This document shows positions 11,461 to 20,706 of a stretch of DNA of 64,000 bases, piece after piece; positions within the stretch are counted from its first letter, which is position 1, and each line of letters begins with the position of its first letter. Under the pieces are notes generated by a model. It did no database searches. It saw only the letters and a list, made by a program, of their open reading frames with translations, and was not told the DNA's origin. The translations under genes were made by a program, and so were the position numbers. The stretch is from Ascarosepion bandense. Taxonomy: Eukaryota > Mollusca > Cephalopoda > Sepiida > Sepiidae. The stretch is taken from NCBI GenBank assembly GCA_037127315.1, contig JBBBDQ010001156.1, positions 3,158,501 through 3,222,500 of the forward strand. The letters run 5' to 3'.

Positions 11461-12194
11461 TTAATATTTGCGATAAGTAACTTTACATTATTTGGGCTGA
11501 ATTAACAGAAAAGATCCTTTCATTCATTTATTTGTAACTTAAATCAGCAGAACCTAAATCTAGTACAGAAAATATATTCGAGTGAAAATTTGCAATTACC
11601 CTTACATAAATAAAAGAACGAAAAAATACTTTTTTTTTTAAATCTATTTTTTCAAAAAATGTTAATTACTCTAACTGATACGGGGTATATGGGGTGGAGT
11701 TATTCGTTAAAAATCGAACGTGTATAAATGTGTATAAATCTGGTTTAGACTCGTTAAAAAAAAGTGTGCACAAAGAGAAACCAAGCAAAGTCTTCAAAAA
11801 TTTGTTCAAGGACAAAAAAGTCACGCATTTCCAGACTTGAGCGTAAAAAACACTTTTTGACTAATCTGAAGAAAAAAATAAAAAAAATTTTTGTCAAGCC
11901 TTTTGGAGTTCTCAAAAGGCAATAAAAATTGGCAATTTTTACTCACTGAGATCACACATTCAAACTTCTACAGGCTCTGTGCTGCACGTGACCAATTATG
12001 TTGCCCTCCAAATTCTTTGCAATCTTTTTTCAAAGATACCAAAATATTTTATTTTGTCCATTTCTCATACACACGTGCACATACACAACTGTTATGATTA
12101 TTTACTAAGCCTAGCAGAAGGCCGAAATTTTTGATAACCTAGTGAGAAATGAACTGGTTATTCAATCGTAATTTTTTTACCGATGATTTTCTTT
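11461..12194. other. No recognised feature
   Basis: AT-rich; the short plus-strand frame at 11891-12097 has no recognisable content. Confidence 0.45.
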
Positions 12195-12492
12195 CAGTTA
12201 ATTGCCATACGTGATACACGCTTGGACGATCATGTCTCGAAAGAGACATGACTGACTGGGCAGAAGGTTATCCCGCAGTAGGTTGCCATTGCTTTCTGCG
12301 GTAGACTGGTTGCCGACCAAGGCTACAGAACCCAATCTGTCCGATTATTTAACCCATAACTGGAAGTAAGAGACAGATTAATACTTTTCCCAAGGGTATT
12401 TGCGCGTAAGTGAATGCAATGAATTTAGCTAGGATTCGAACACGCTCCCCGATTTTTCGTTCCGAGCCGATATCCAATGCACCACAAATGCG
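12195..12492 (-). mobile_element. SINE1, near full length
   Basis: Complete minus-strand SINE1: 3' end near 12195, the palindromic GTCTCGAAAGAGAC block, GCAGTAGGTTGCCATTGC, CCCAAGGGTATTTGCGCG, then the tRNA-like head with B box (CGAACACG-decayed) and A box ending near 12492. It directly abuts a SINE2 copy (12493-12600). Confidence 0.88.
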
Positions 12493-12600
12493 ACACGAAG
12501 CTGAAAGTGTAGTCCTGTCAATGGGAAACAAACTCAGTGGTAATTGTTTTAGCGAGATAAGCTTGTTAACCATTACACCACGCCGAAGTACTCGATGATT
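12493..12600 (-). mobile_element. SINE2, single copy
   Basis: On the minus strand it reads GTGGTGTAATGGTTAACAAG (a good A box), a tRNA-like middle TCTCGCTAAAACAATTACCA and GAGTTTGTTTCCC (B-box-like), so the whole head resembles a tRNA of about 75 nt. It is the same sequence that is tandemly amplified at 13740-14493. Confidence 0.75.
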
Positions 12601-13318
12601 TTCTTAGAGTTGTAACTCTATTTATACGTAGATATGCATTTTGGTTTAATATAACGGAGTGAGGAAAATTGTTATTAGTGGTGTTGTTAGTTGTGCTTTA
12701 TTGTAATTCGCGATGTGAAGTTTACTTAAAAATATTTAGTCCGAAAAATAGAGAAATTAGCTGAAAATTGGAAAAAAAGGAAAAGAAATTTTCTTTCATT
12801 ATATTCGAAGCGAATTGTCTTGGGCCATGGAAGTTTAAAAATGGCGACAGTCACAAGATATCAGGATTTTTTCATGGGGTCAAGTCCTTGCCCCCACATC
12901 TGCTGGGAAATTATTTTAAAATTTTTGAAAATCTAAGATGATGTAATTGAGAGGAAGAAGACAAAACGACATTACATTATGTGAGGTGTTGATATTTCAT
13001 TCGCTGACCAATAAATCCCCCTTTAAATCGTGTAGGTGGAAAATAATCTCAAAAGAATTGGGGACAACTAAAAAAAAAGATCGAGACCCAGTGAGAAAAA
13101 TCAGAATTGGAGAGAATTTTGGAGTTTTTCAGTGCTATCGAGACCACTTAGCCCCACCGCCCGCCGCCATGTCGCTCCTCTTCGGCTCTCTCCGTAAAGT
13201 TTGATAAAAGCCCTGAAAAGACTTGTTTTTATTTGGAAAATTTGAAAGCTCTGCTTAAACGAATCCTTCTCTCCGTTGTAAACATTGAAATTTGCTGATT
13301 GTGTATTCAACATTCATA

Positions 13319-13326
<8 letters not shown>
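12601..13326. other. No recognised feature
   Basis: Contains a GC-rich patch at about 13140-13195 (CCCCACCGCCCGCCGCCATG) inside otherwise AT-rich DNA. Short frames cross it on both strands without recognisable content. Confidence 0.4.

Positions 13327-13381
<55 letters not shown>
13327..13381. repeat. (TA)n microsatellite
   Basis: About 27 uninterrupted TA units. Confidence 0.97.
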
Positions 13382-13383
<2 letters not shown>

Positions 13384-13739
13384 ACTTTCTTTCGTAACTC
13401 ATCCAGGCTTCTTCGAATTTATTCATTTATTTTATTGGTGCCGTATTTAATTTTTTTCAACACAAGTGTACACGAGTGTCCAGTCTGGTTTGAGGTGGTA
13501 GAGAGACGGCTACCGGATTTTCAACGTAACTAGAACACAGCGTGGGCAGAAAAGTTCACCGTTGTAATAGACGTCTTGAGGACCAGATATTCTGAGGTGG
13601 CTAGTCTCACGATTAGCGACCCGAGAGCGTCGTCATAGCTGGTACCGTTTCGATACCATCAACCCGCTCAGGTTCTGGTAGACATAATAATCACAACAGG
13701 TTCATGACCAAATGCAGGGAGCCAGCCCGGGGCAAGGTG
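13382..13739. other. GC-balanced stretch of unknown origin
   Basis: Less AT-rich than its surroundings, no long frame and no match elsewhere in the window. Since it lies between a (TA)n tract and the SINE2 array it may be part of an unrecognised element. Confidence 0.35.
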
Positions 13740-14493
13740 TCACGATTCAGTTGTAACTGTTTTAGCGAGAAAAGCTTGTTAAGCATAACACCACTTTGAA
13801 GTACTCGATGATTTTCTTACTGTAGCTTAGATGTGACACGAAACTGAGTGTGGACCTGTCAGTGAGAAACGAACTCACGACTCAGTTGTAACTGTTTTAG
13901 CGAGAAAAGCTTGTTAAGCATTACACCACTTTGAAGTACTCGATGATTTTCTTACTGTAGCTTAGATGTGACACGAAACTGAAAGTGTGGACCTGTCAGT
14001 GAGAAATGAACTCACGACACAGTTGTAACTGTTTTAGCGAGAAAAGCTTGTTAAGCATTACACCACTTTGAAGTACTCGATGATTTTCTTACTGTAGCTT
14101 AGATATGACACGAAACTGAGTGTGGACCTGTCAGTGAGAAACGAACTCACGACTCAGTTGTAACTGTTTTAGCGAGAAAAGCTTGTTAAGCATTACACCA
14201 CTTTGAAGTACTCGATGATTTTCTTACTGTAGCTTAGATGTGACACGAAACTGAAAGTGTGGACCTGTCAGTGAGAAACGAACTCACGACACAGCTGTAA
14301 CGGTTTTTGCGAGATAAGCTTGTTAAGCATTACACCACTTTGAAGTACTCGATGATTTTCTTACTGTAGCTTAGATGTGACACGAAACTGAAAGTGTGGA
14401 CCTGACAGTGAGAAACGAACTCACGACTCAGTTGTAACTGTTTCAGCGAGAAAAGCTTGTTAAGCTTTACACCACTTTGAAGTACTCGATGAT
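13740..14493 (-). repeat. Tandem array of SINE2-derived 135/137-bp units
   Basis: About 5.5 head-to-tail units; the CAGTTGTAACTG-type phase word recurs at 13748, 13883, 14020, 14155, 14292 and 14429, so unit lengths are 135, 137, 135, 137, 137. On the minus strand each unit holds an A-box-like GTGGTGTAATGCTTAACAAG and a B-box-like GAGTTCGTTTCTC, that is the whole tRNA-like head of SINE2. Units fall into two alternating types (GACTCAG versus GACACAG; CTGAGTG versus CTGAAAGTG), suggesting dimeric amplification. Each unit could in principle keep an internal RNA polymerase III promoter. Confidence 0.88.
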
Positions 14494-14495
14494 AT

Positions 14496-14546
14496 GTATT
14501 AGTTTTAAAGCTTTCATTACACCCGAGCAACGCCGGGCTATACTGC

Positions 14547-14548
<2 letters not shown>
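14496..14548 (+). mobile_element. Isolated Helitron 3' end
   Basis: Only the last ~50 bp of the Helitron family: AGTTTTAAAGCTTTCATTAC, the GC hairpin and CTATACTGCTA, where the final G has been lost at a (TA)n tract (14549-14582). It joins the SINE2 array directly on the left. Confidence 0.8.
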
Positions 14549-14586
<38 letters not shown>

Positions 14587-14866
14587 TTTCAAAACTGAAT
14601 TTTAAATTTGTCTATATTTCTGACAATGGGGAAAAAGTCTAAAAAATATAAACAATTTGTCATACGGGTGTAACAGCAAAACTCTCAATGTCATAAAATG
14701 CTTATTATCACTAAAACTACAAAGATAATCCTTTTGATTTTTTGCAGGTGCATGAATAATGCCTTAAGAAAGACACAATTATAATTTGTCTAAAATCCCT
14801 GCATTAATATTTAAGTTATTCGACCAGAAACAAAAACCTTTTCATGAATTGTGTGCCTGCTACATC

Positions 14867-15885
14867 ATGGCTCCTCAACTGACCACTGTCGGCAGGGTAA
14901 AGATCGTTCAAGCCTCCAAAAACGACACTAGCATTCAATCCCCGCCTCCCACCTTCAAAGTTTATCCAAGAACTATCAAAAGAACCTTGGATATATCCCG
15001 GGAAAGTGAAACAATTGAAAGGCTTGATCAGGAGTTCACAGCAGAAAGAAGGATCGTTACTTCAATCTGGGACTGAAAAGGTCAATAAGAAATCAACTCA
15101 ATCAATAAGAGGCTTGGCTCGTGACAGTGGAGTATCAGCAGTGACAGTCTAAGGGGCAATCAAAGAAGATCTGAAAATGAAATCGTACGTTAGACCAGTG
15201 AGGCACTTTGTTACCCCTGGACAGAAAGTGAAGAGATTCAAGAGGGGAAAAACTCTACTGAGTAAGCCAAAACATGGTCCTGGAGTGATTTTTTACACAA
15301 ACGAAAAGAATTTCACACAGGATGCGTATTCAAACCGTTGAAACTCTCGTGTTCTTGCCTCCAATCCTCATGAAAAAGACAAAAGTAACAGCTTTTGCTT
15401 GCGTAGCATCAGATGGCAAAAATGCCACTAACGAAGTTTAACAATGCCGAAAGACTCACTGGAGCTCGTTACATCTACGTTTGGGAAGATGATAAACTCT
15501 AGATTGTTTTTAAATATCCTGAAGCACTTGACCGGACAAGACCCAACAAAATCAATAAAGAATTCAATTTCACTTTCCAGCAGGATGGAATCCCTTGTCA
15601 CACAAACCGAATTGGTGAAAAGTTTCTCAAGGATGAGTGTGGGGACAGGTTTTGGGAAAAGGACACTTGGCCTCGTTCTCCACCTGATTTGAATCCACTA
15701 GATTATAGTATCTGGAAGGAACTGGCTAGAAAAATTTGTAAGGAACCCCACAACACTTTTGAAGTCCTTAAAAATTACATCAGACATAGGAGGAAGACAT
15801 CACGAAAGAAATCATCAAGAAACTTGTGGTGCATTCCGAAAGAGAGTATAGAAGGTATTACAAAGATGGGGGCAACTATCTATCG
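14867..15885 (+). pseudogene. Tc1/mariner transposase pseudogene
   Basis: The natural start is probably the ATG at 14867 (MAPQLTTVGRVKIV, a helix-turn-helix N-terminus typical of this group). Pieces follow in three frames: LARDSGVSAVTV (second DNA-binding helix), LKMKSYVRPVRHFVTPGQK, then VIFYTNEKNFTQDAYSNR near 15288-15340. In the last the usual catalytic Asp of the S/TDEK box is Asn (codon 15300-15302). The second catalytic motif QQDGIPCH is intact (Asp codon 15584-15586) and the third, DLNPLDYSIWKELAR, follows (Asp codon 15701-15703). If no indel lies between, 38 residues separate the last two Asp, near the DD37D-DD39D groups. Stops and frameshifts throughout show it is dead. The protein acted in the nucleus as a cut-and-paste transposase. 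Confidence 0.85.
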
Positions 15886-15889
15886 CCCG

Positions 15890-16060
15890 GTTCACACTCC
15901 ACCCACGTCTATTGAACAGGTGTTGAGGCTCATCCCTTGTTCCCTGTTTAGGATGTGGTTTCCGGCCTTCTCTTTTCCAACCTTTTCACTATTACGTAGC
16001 CCCCTGCACATCAGTGGCCTTACCGCCTTGCTCGGAGTGATACGATTAAAAAAAAACTCT
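15890..16060 (+). mobile_element. Probable LINE C-type 3' tail inserted in the transposon
   Basis: The end GCCTTGCTCGGAGTGATACG then ATT plus nine A resembles the 3' end of LINE C at 52270-52313 (GCCTTGCTTGGGGTGAAATG, ATT, poly-A), and the preceding C/T-rich 3'-UTR-like texture is similar. It interrupts the transposase C-terminus. No clear target duplication was seen. Confidence 0.5.
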
Positions 16061-16394
16061 TGATGCCTAACACTTTTGGTTCTTGCTATGATATTTGTAG
16101 CATTTATTAGGGAATGATTAATCTTTGATTTAAGCCTTATTAGAATTTTCTAAGAGTTGTTTGATATTTTTATGTTAGATTAATAAATTTACTGACCATT
16201 TTGGTTTAAATAATATTTTTCACCATTTATCCTGTTAGACTAATGATAATTTCGTTTATTTTCTTGCTCAAAATAGAGAATAAGAGCACTGCAAAACACT
16301 GATGACATTTCTTAGAAGTTCTTCAAAAGTTGCCGAAATACAAAGGCTTAAAGAATATGTTAAAAAAGTGACATTTTTGCTGTTACACCCGGTA

Positions 16395-16984
16395 TACGAA
16401 TTAATTAATATTAGTTGTTTCCTTATAAAGAAACAATCTGCATTTACTGACCGAATAGCCAGTGCTACCATTAGACGAAATTTTTCATGAAACTCCGTTT
16501 CTCATGTGCAGTTGCTGCTATTGCATTATCCAATATTTATTAGGGCGTCCTTCATAATATATTGTGTGAACATTTCGTGTTTTGATTTTGTCTTCGAGTT
16601 ATAGGTACTATCCATTTTAGTTGTTGCTAATATTGAAAGATCTCAAATTATGCCGATGCTGGTGCATTTCATTGTTTGTGATTCTGTAGCACCATCCACC
16701 AAGTTCGAAGAATAATGGTCTCCCACAAAGACTTACATGGCACATTCAGAAGGAAAAAGAAAAGCGGTTATATACATCTCAAAGAGTTTGGCGCCATGGA
16801 TAATATTCATGTGAACGTGTCGATGTGTTAAATCTATTTAAAAACATGACGAGCTTCTACGTTAATGTTTTGGTATTGTAGCAACGTGCGGTGTTGTGCA
16901 AAACTACTCAAGGGTTCAGCCTATTTTATGTTAAATTGTTCAAACATCCAAACCATACTATACGAATAGGTTGATTTAGCAATC
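16395..16984. other. No recognised feature
   Basis: AT-rich unique-looking sequence between the Tc1/mariner element and LINE A. Confidence 0.45.
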
Positions 16985-17250
16985 TGTTACTGAATGCATC
17001 GTCATTAGCAAAAAGAGCAACCCAAAATACCAAATACAGGTGGGCGATACTAAAATCAAGCAAGTACAAAAATTTAAATACCTAGGAAGTGATCTAACAG
17101 GAGATGGAAAGTGCTACACAGAGATCCGAAGGCGAATTGGCATGGCGAAGGACGCGTTCCAGAAGCTGAGTAAAGTACTAAGACACAGGAAAATTTCACT
17201 AGAAACAAAGAAGGGGGTGCTACATTGCTATGTGATGTCAATTCTTCAAT
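16985..17250 (+). pseudogene. LINE A copy, part before the LINE B insertion
   Basis: Encodes the region after the RT catalytic core of an RTE-like non-LTR retrotransposon: QVQKFKYLGSDLTGDGKC, EIRRRIGMAKDAFQKLSKVL and ETKKGVLHCYVMSILQ. The copy is 5'-truncated, is interrupted at 17250 by LINE B and resumes at 19711. Its 70 codons happen to be in frame with LINE B, creating a fused open frame that is not one gene. Confidence 0.88.
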
Positions 17251-19710
17251 TCGTCAACTTTGCGGCCGCAAACCGCCTGGTGGTCAGCAACACACGTTTC
17301 GACCACCCGCGCAGACACCTGGCGACCTGGAACTCAAACGACGGTCACACGCAGAACCAGATAGACTACGTCCTAGTGCGGTCCCGTTGGGCCAGCTGCG
17401 TGCTTGACTGTCGGGCGTATAGAGGAGCAGAAACCGGGAGTGCAAACGGCTCCGACCACGTTCTTGTCCGTGCAAAACTTCGTCTTCGCTTGAAGCGTCT
17501 TCCTCCGCGGCAACTAGCCCGCCGGTTTGATGTATCAAAACTCAAATCGGTGGTTGCTGAGCCTTTTTGTGTTGAGCTGCGGAACCGTTTTGACGGCCTC
17601 GTCTTGGACGAGGAGGCACCTCCAGAAGCGGAATGGAGCGCGCTAAAGACAGAGGTTACAAACGCAGCTAAGGCCCATCTGGGCTACACCCGCCGTCGGC
17701 ACCGCGATTGGATCTCCGCAGGGACGATTGATCTGGTCGAACGAGCACGGCGTGCGCGACTGACACAATCCACACACTACCGCGAGCTACGGCGCAGAAC
17801 GGCGCAAGCAGTCCGCAACGACCGCAACGCGTACTGGCGGAGAGTGGCGGAAGAAACGGAACAGGCCTCAGCCAATGGTGATACCAGAAAGCTGTACCGT
17901 CTTCTCAACCGGGTCAGCCGTCCATCGCGGGGCGCGAGCGATACTCTCGTCGATGCAGCAGGCAATACGATCGCCGATATGTCAGCCCGGCTTGACAGGT
18001 GGCAAGAGCATTTTAGTGCTCTGCTTAACCATGATCCAGCACCAACCCCTGTCCATGCCGGCACATCTGCAGCAACAACGTATGCCTGCAACACGGATCC
18101 ACCGACGCCAGATGAAGTTCGCGTGGCTCTCTTTCAGCTGAAGAACAACAGGGCCCCCGGTGAAGATGGCCTTCCAGTTGAAATCTTCAAAAGCTGTTCC
18201 GAGGTGATGGTACCATGGTTACACCGCCTCCTGATGAAGATCTGGAACACAGAGGTCGTCCCCGCTGATTGGAGAGAGGCAGTGCTTCTCCCCTTCTTCA
18301 AAAAAGGCGACAAACGAGTATGTAGCAACTACCGCGGAATCAGCCTGATCGATATTTCGGCCAAACTGTTCACAGTCCTGCTACTGAAGCGCTTCCAACT
18401 CGCTCGCGACCACCGTACCCGCCCAAGCCAGGCTGGTTTCCGTCCGGGTAGAGGGTGCTCTGACCAGATCTTTTGTCTACGCCGGATACTGGAGACGCGC
18501 TGGTCTTACCAACAACCGACGGTGCTCTGTTTCATCGATTTTGCAGCGGCCTTCGACTCGGTGGACCGCAGCGCTCTGTGGACTATCATGCGAGACGATG
18601 GCATTCCGCCAAAGCTGCTGCGTCTGATTCAGGCCTACTACCGGGAGACGAGGACACGTGTTCGTGCTTACGGTGCTGAGACCGGGGCGTTTGAGGTCCG
18701 CACTGGTGTGCGACAGGGATGCGCGCTCTCCCCGACGCTCTTCAACTACGCTATCGACTGGATTCTGATGAGCGCCCTTCAAGGCTTCACTGGGGTTCGG
18801 GTGGGCCGCGACTTGGCCGTGACCGACCTGGCGTACGCTGACGACATTGTCCTTCTTGGTGACAGCATCGAGGAGGTGCAGGCGGCCGTCAGCCGAGTGC
18901 ATACCAGCGCGTGCGCGGTCGGCATGCGCATCAATGCTGCAAAGACGAAGGTGATGACGGCGCTGTTGCCTCCAGAGGCCCAACAACCCATCCTGCTCGA
19001 CGGAACACCCCTGGAGATGGTGGACCACTTCATCTATCTGGACTCGTCTTTTGTCCCGAGCGGCCAGGGTGGCGATGAGATCGGGCGTCGCATCAACCTT
19101 GCGAGGGCCGCCTTCAACCGCCTCCAGAAGTGTCTCTGGTCAAGGCGGGAGATCGCCCTGCGTACAAAGAGCCGCGTCTACCAAGCTGTTGTGCGATCCA
19201 TCTTGCTGTATGGCTGCGAGACGTGGCCGGTGCGCGTGGCGGACCTCAAGAGGGTGGAGGTCTTCGACAATGACTGTCTCCGGCGCATCCTGCGTTTCCG
19301 GCGGATTGATCGGGTGCGGACATCGACCCTTCGTCAAACATGCCGTCTTCAACCGATACCGGCTGCTCTCCGACTCCGTCGACTGCGTTGGTTCGGCCAT
19401 GCTGCGCGCTGTCCTCCGGGAGAGCTGATTCGCGACTGCCTCTTCCCGAGGCCCCTACCGGGCTGGCGCAAGCGTGCGGGGGGTCAGCTGAGGACGTGGG
19501 CAGCCACGCTGAAGGGGGACATGGAGCCGATCTCGGGCCCAAATGTCGTGGGATTTCGGAGGTGGAACCGGGACTGGGCAGAGATCGGAGTGGAGCTGGC
19601 TCAAGATCGCCGATCGTGGGCCGCCGCTGGGAGAGACGCTTCAAATGTTCTTGGGGATGCCGGCTCAACCCATCCTGGGTGAATGCCGCTACAATACAAT
19701 AATATAAAAT
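17251..19710 (+). mobile_element. LINE B, 5'-truncated GC-rich non-LTR retrotransposon
   Basis: A 2,460-bp insertion bordered by an 11-bp target duplication AATTCTTCAAT (17240-17250 and 19711-19721). Its visibly high GC content contrasts with the AT-rich host DNA, and the coding frame is uninterrupted, so it is a comparatively recent arrival. The 3' UTR is only about 28 bp, ending ACAATACAATAATATAAAAT. Such a short UTR with simple-repeat-like 3' end is typical of RTE-clade LINEs. The 5' truncation falls within the endonuclease domain, as expected from incomplete target-primed reverse transcription. Confidence 0.9.
17253..19682 (+). CDS. LINE B endonuclease C-terminus plus reverse transcriptase
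   Basis: About 809 codons open to the TGA at 19680-19682. Residue numbers here count from an upstream GTG at 17040, so LINE B starts at residue 71/72. Residues 84-140 are the end of an apurinic-type endonuclease: TWNSNDGHTQNQIDYVLV (96-113) and the closing SDH (138-140). A linker with GDTRKLYRLLN follows. RT motifs are APGEDGLP, NYRGISL, GFRPGRGCSDQIF (from 466), FIDFAAAFDSVDR (from 498), GVRQGCALSP, and the catalytic YADD at 599-602, all intact. The C-terminal part has SILLYGCETW, the RWFGHAARCP region and a DRRSWAAAGRDASNVLGDAG end; no zinc knuckle is seen. Family: RTE-like by architecture. The missing 5' end, including endonuclease catalytic residues, means this copy cannot be autonomous. 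There is no bona fide start codon. Confidence 0.88.
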   Translation, partial: VNFAAANRLVVSNTRFDHPRRHLATWNSNDGHTQNQIDYVLVRSRWASCVLDCRAYRGAETGSANGSDHVLVRAKLRLRLKRLPPRQLARRFDVSKLKSVVAEPFCVELRNRFDGLVLDEEAPPEAEWSALKTEVTNAAKAHLGYTRRRHRDWISAGTIDLVERARRARLTQSTHYRELRRRTAQAVRNDRNAYWRRVAEETEQASANGDTRKLYRLLNRVSRPSRGASDTLVDAAGNTIADMSARLDRWQEHFSALLNHDPAPTPVHAGTSAATTYACNTDPPTPDEVRVALFQLKNNRAPGEDGLPVEIFKSCSEVMVPWLHRLLMKIWNTEVVPADWREAVLLPFFKKGDKRVCSNYRGISLIDISAKLFTVLLLKRFQLARDHRTRPSQAGFRPGRGCSDQIFCLRRILETRWSYQQPTVLCFIDFAAAFDSVDRSALWTIMRDDGIPPKLLRLIQAYYRETRTRVRAYGAETGAFEVRTGVRQGCALSPTLFNYAIDWILMSALQGFTGVRVGRDLAVTDLAYADDIVLLGDSIEEVQAAVSRVHTSACAVGMRINAAKTKVMTALLPPEAQQPILLDGTPLEMVDHFIYLDSSFVPSGQGGDEIGRRINLARAAFNRLQKCLWSRREIALRTKSRVYQAVVRSILLYGCETWPVRVADLKRVEVFDNDCLRRILRFRRIDRVRTSTLRQTCRLQPIPAALRLRRLRWFGHAARCPPGELIRDCLFPRPLPGWRKRAGGQLRTWAATLKGDMEPISGPNVVGFRRWNRDWAEIGVELAQDRRSWAAAGRDASNVLGDAGSTHPG

Positions 19711-20152
19711 AATTCTTCAATACGGCAATGAATACGGCAATGACTGTTAACCAATATCATCGAAGATGAACGCAAAACTTGAGGCAGTGGAAATGTTTTT
19801 TACATAAGGATGTTGCGGATATCATGGACCGAGCATGCGAGCAATGATGAGGTGTTGTAAAGAATGGCAACGAAAAGGAAATAAAAAATGAGCATCAGGA
19901 AGAGACAACTGAAGTTTCTGGGATATGCAATGAGGAAAGAGGGCTTGAAGAACCTGATACTGACAGGCCAGTTAGAAGAAAAAGGAGCTAGAGGAAGGCT
20001 GCGGATAATATAATTGAAGGACCTGAGCAGGTGGATGACAAAACGGGGGTTTCGTAGTGTAACAGGAGAAAACCTACTAAGAGCTACCAGGGATAAGGAG
20101 ACGTGGAAGGCCATGGTCGCCTACATTCTGAAAGGACATGGCACATAGAAGA
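19711..20152 (+). pseudogene. LINE A copy, part after the LINE B insertion
   Basis: Starts with the second copy of the target duplication and resumes with TACGGCAATGAA, which is followed by a short internal duplication (AATACGGCAATGA). The RT C-terminal tail follows (CATCAGGAAGAGACAACTGA; a GYAMRKEGLKNLILTGQLE-like reading; AAGGCCATGGTCGCCTAC) and the 3' end GGACATGGCACATAGAAGAA. It has many stops. Confidence 0.85.
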
Positions 20153-20513
20153 AAAGAATCTAATTATATAGAAACGAATGTAACGTAATAAATTGAACCA
20201 ACCTATAGCTTTACAGTTTAGTTGCCATTTTAGTTAGCAATAAAATTAAACATAAAATCATTTCTAACTATGGTATTCACTCGTCACAAAGCCCGAGATT
20301 CACTTTAGGTAGAAGGTTACAGATTAAGAGGTACAGTTTACACTGATATGTGTGAAAGATGACGGTTAATCCTAGACTTTAGCAGGGAAAGGTTGTAGTG
20401 ATCGGGAAAGTATTCACTTGGGAGTCGGTTCTACAAAGTGGCGATTTGGAAAATCAGAAGATGAAACTTCTTATTCAGGAATTAAACTCCCCGATATAAT
20501 ATTAGAGTATACC
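20153..20513. other. No recognised feature
   Basis: AT-rich, no frame or repeat match found. Confidence 0.45.
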
Positions 20514-20706
20514 TTTCTTTTTCTATGCGCCGTGTCGTTTCAGGATGTAGGAGATCATGATTCTCCACAACTTCTTCTCCCTAATAAACTTTTTTACCAT
20601 CCATTTACACAAGCTCGCTAAGGGTGTCATGCATTGTTCTCTTAAGTTTCTTTTACGTTCAATTTGTTCTGTGAGCATCAGATTTTCCAAGTCATTTTTC
20701 CACGTG
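20514..20706 (-). pseudogene. LINE A copy (3' part), interrupted by TRIM
   Basis: Minus-strand LINE A: TTTCTTTTTCTATGCGCCG is the degraded 3' end (compare 61338). It continues with GATGTAGGAGATCATG and on to AGCATCAGATTTTCCAAG. It stops at the ACGTG target site and resumes at 21617. Confidence 0.7.

Larger units (their letters stand above)
14665..16392 (+). mobile_element. Tc1/mariner-superfamily transposon with both ends
   Basis: Terminal inverted repeats CGGGTGTAACAGCAAAA (left, from 14665) and its reverse complement with one extra base (right, ending 16392) are each bordered by TA (14663-14664 and 16393-16394), the expected target duplication. The total of about 1.73 kb is slightly long because a LINE 3' tail appears to be inserted at about 15890-16060. 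The transposase inside is broken (separate entry). Confidence 0.85.

Noticed and set aside
13740..14493. A cluster of tRNA genes
   Set aside because: A- and B-box-like words are present, but the sequence between and after them does not form a proper acceptor or anticodon arm on inspection; a SINE-derived array fits better. A covariance-model scan would settle it.
17040..19682. A single 880-residue reverse-transcriptase gene
   Set aside because: The first 70 codons belong to LINE A, begin with GTG and are separated from the rest by a target-site duplication; the fusion is accidental.
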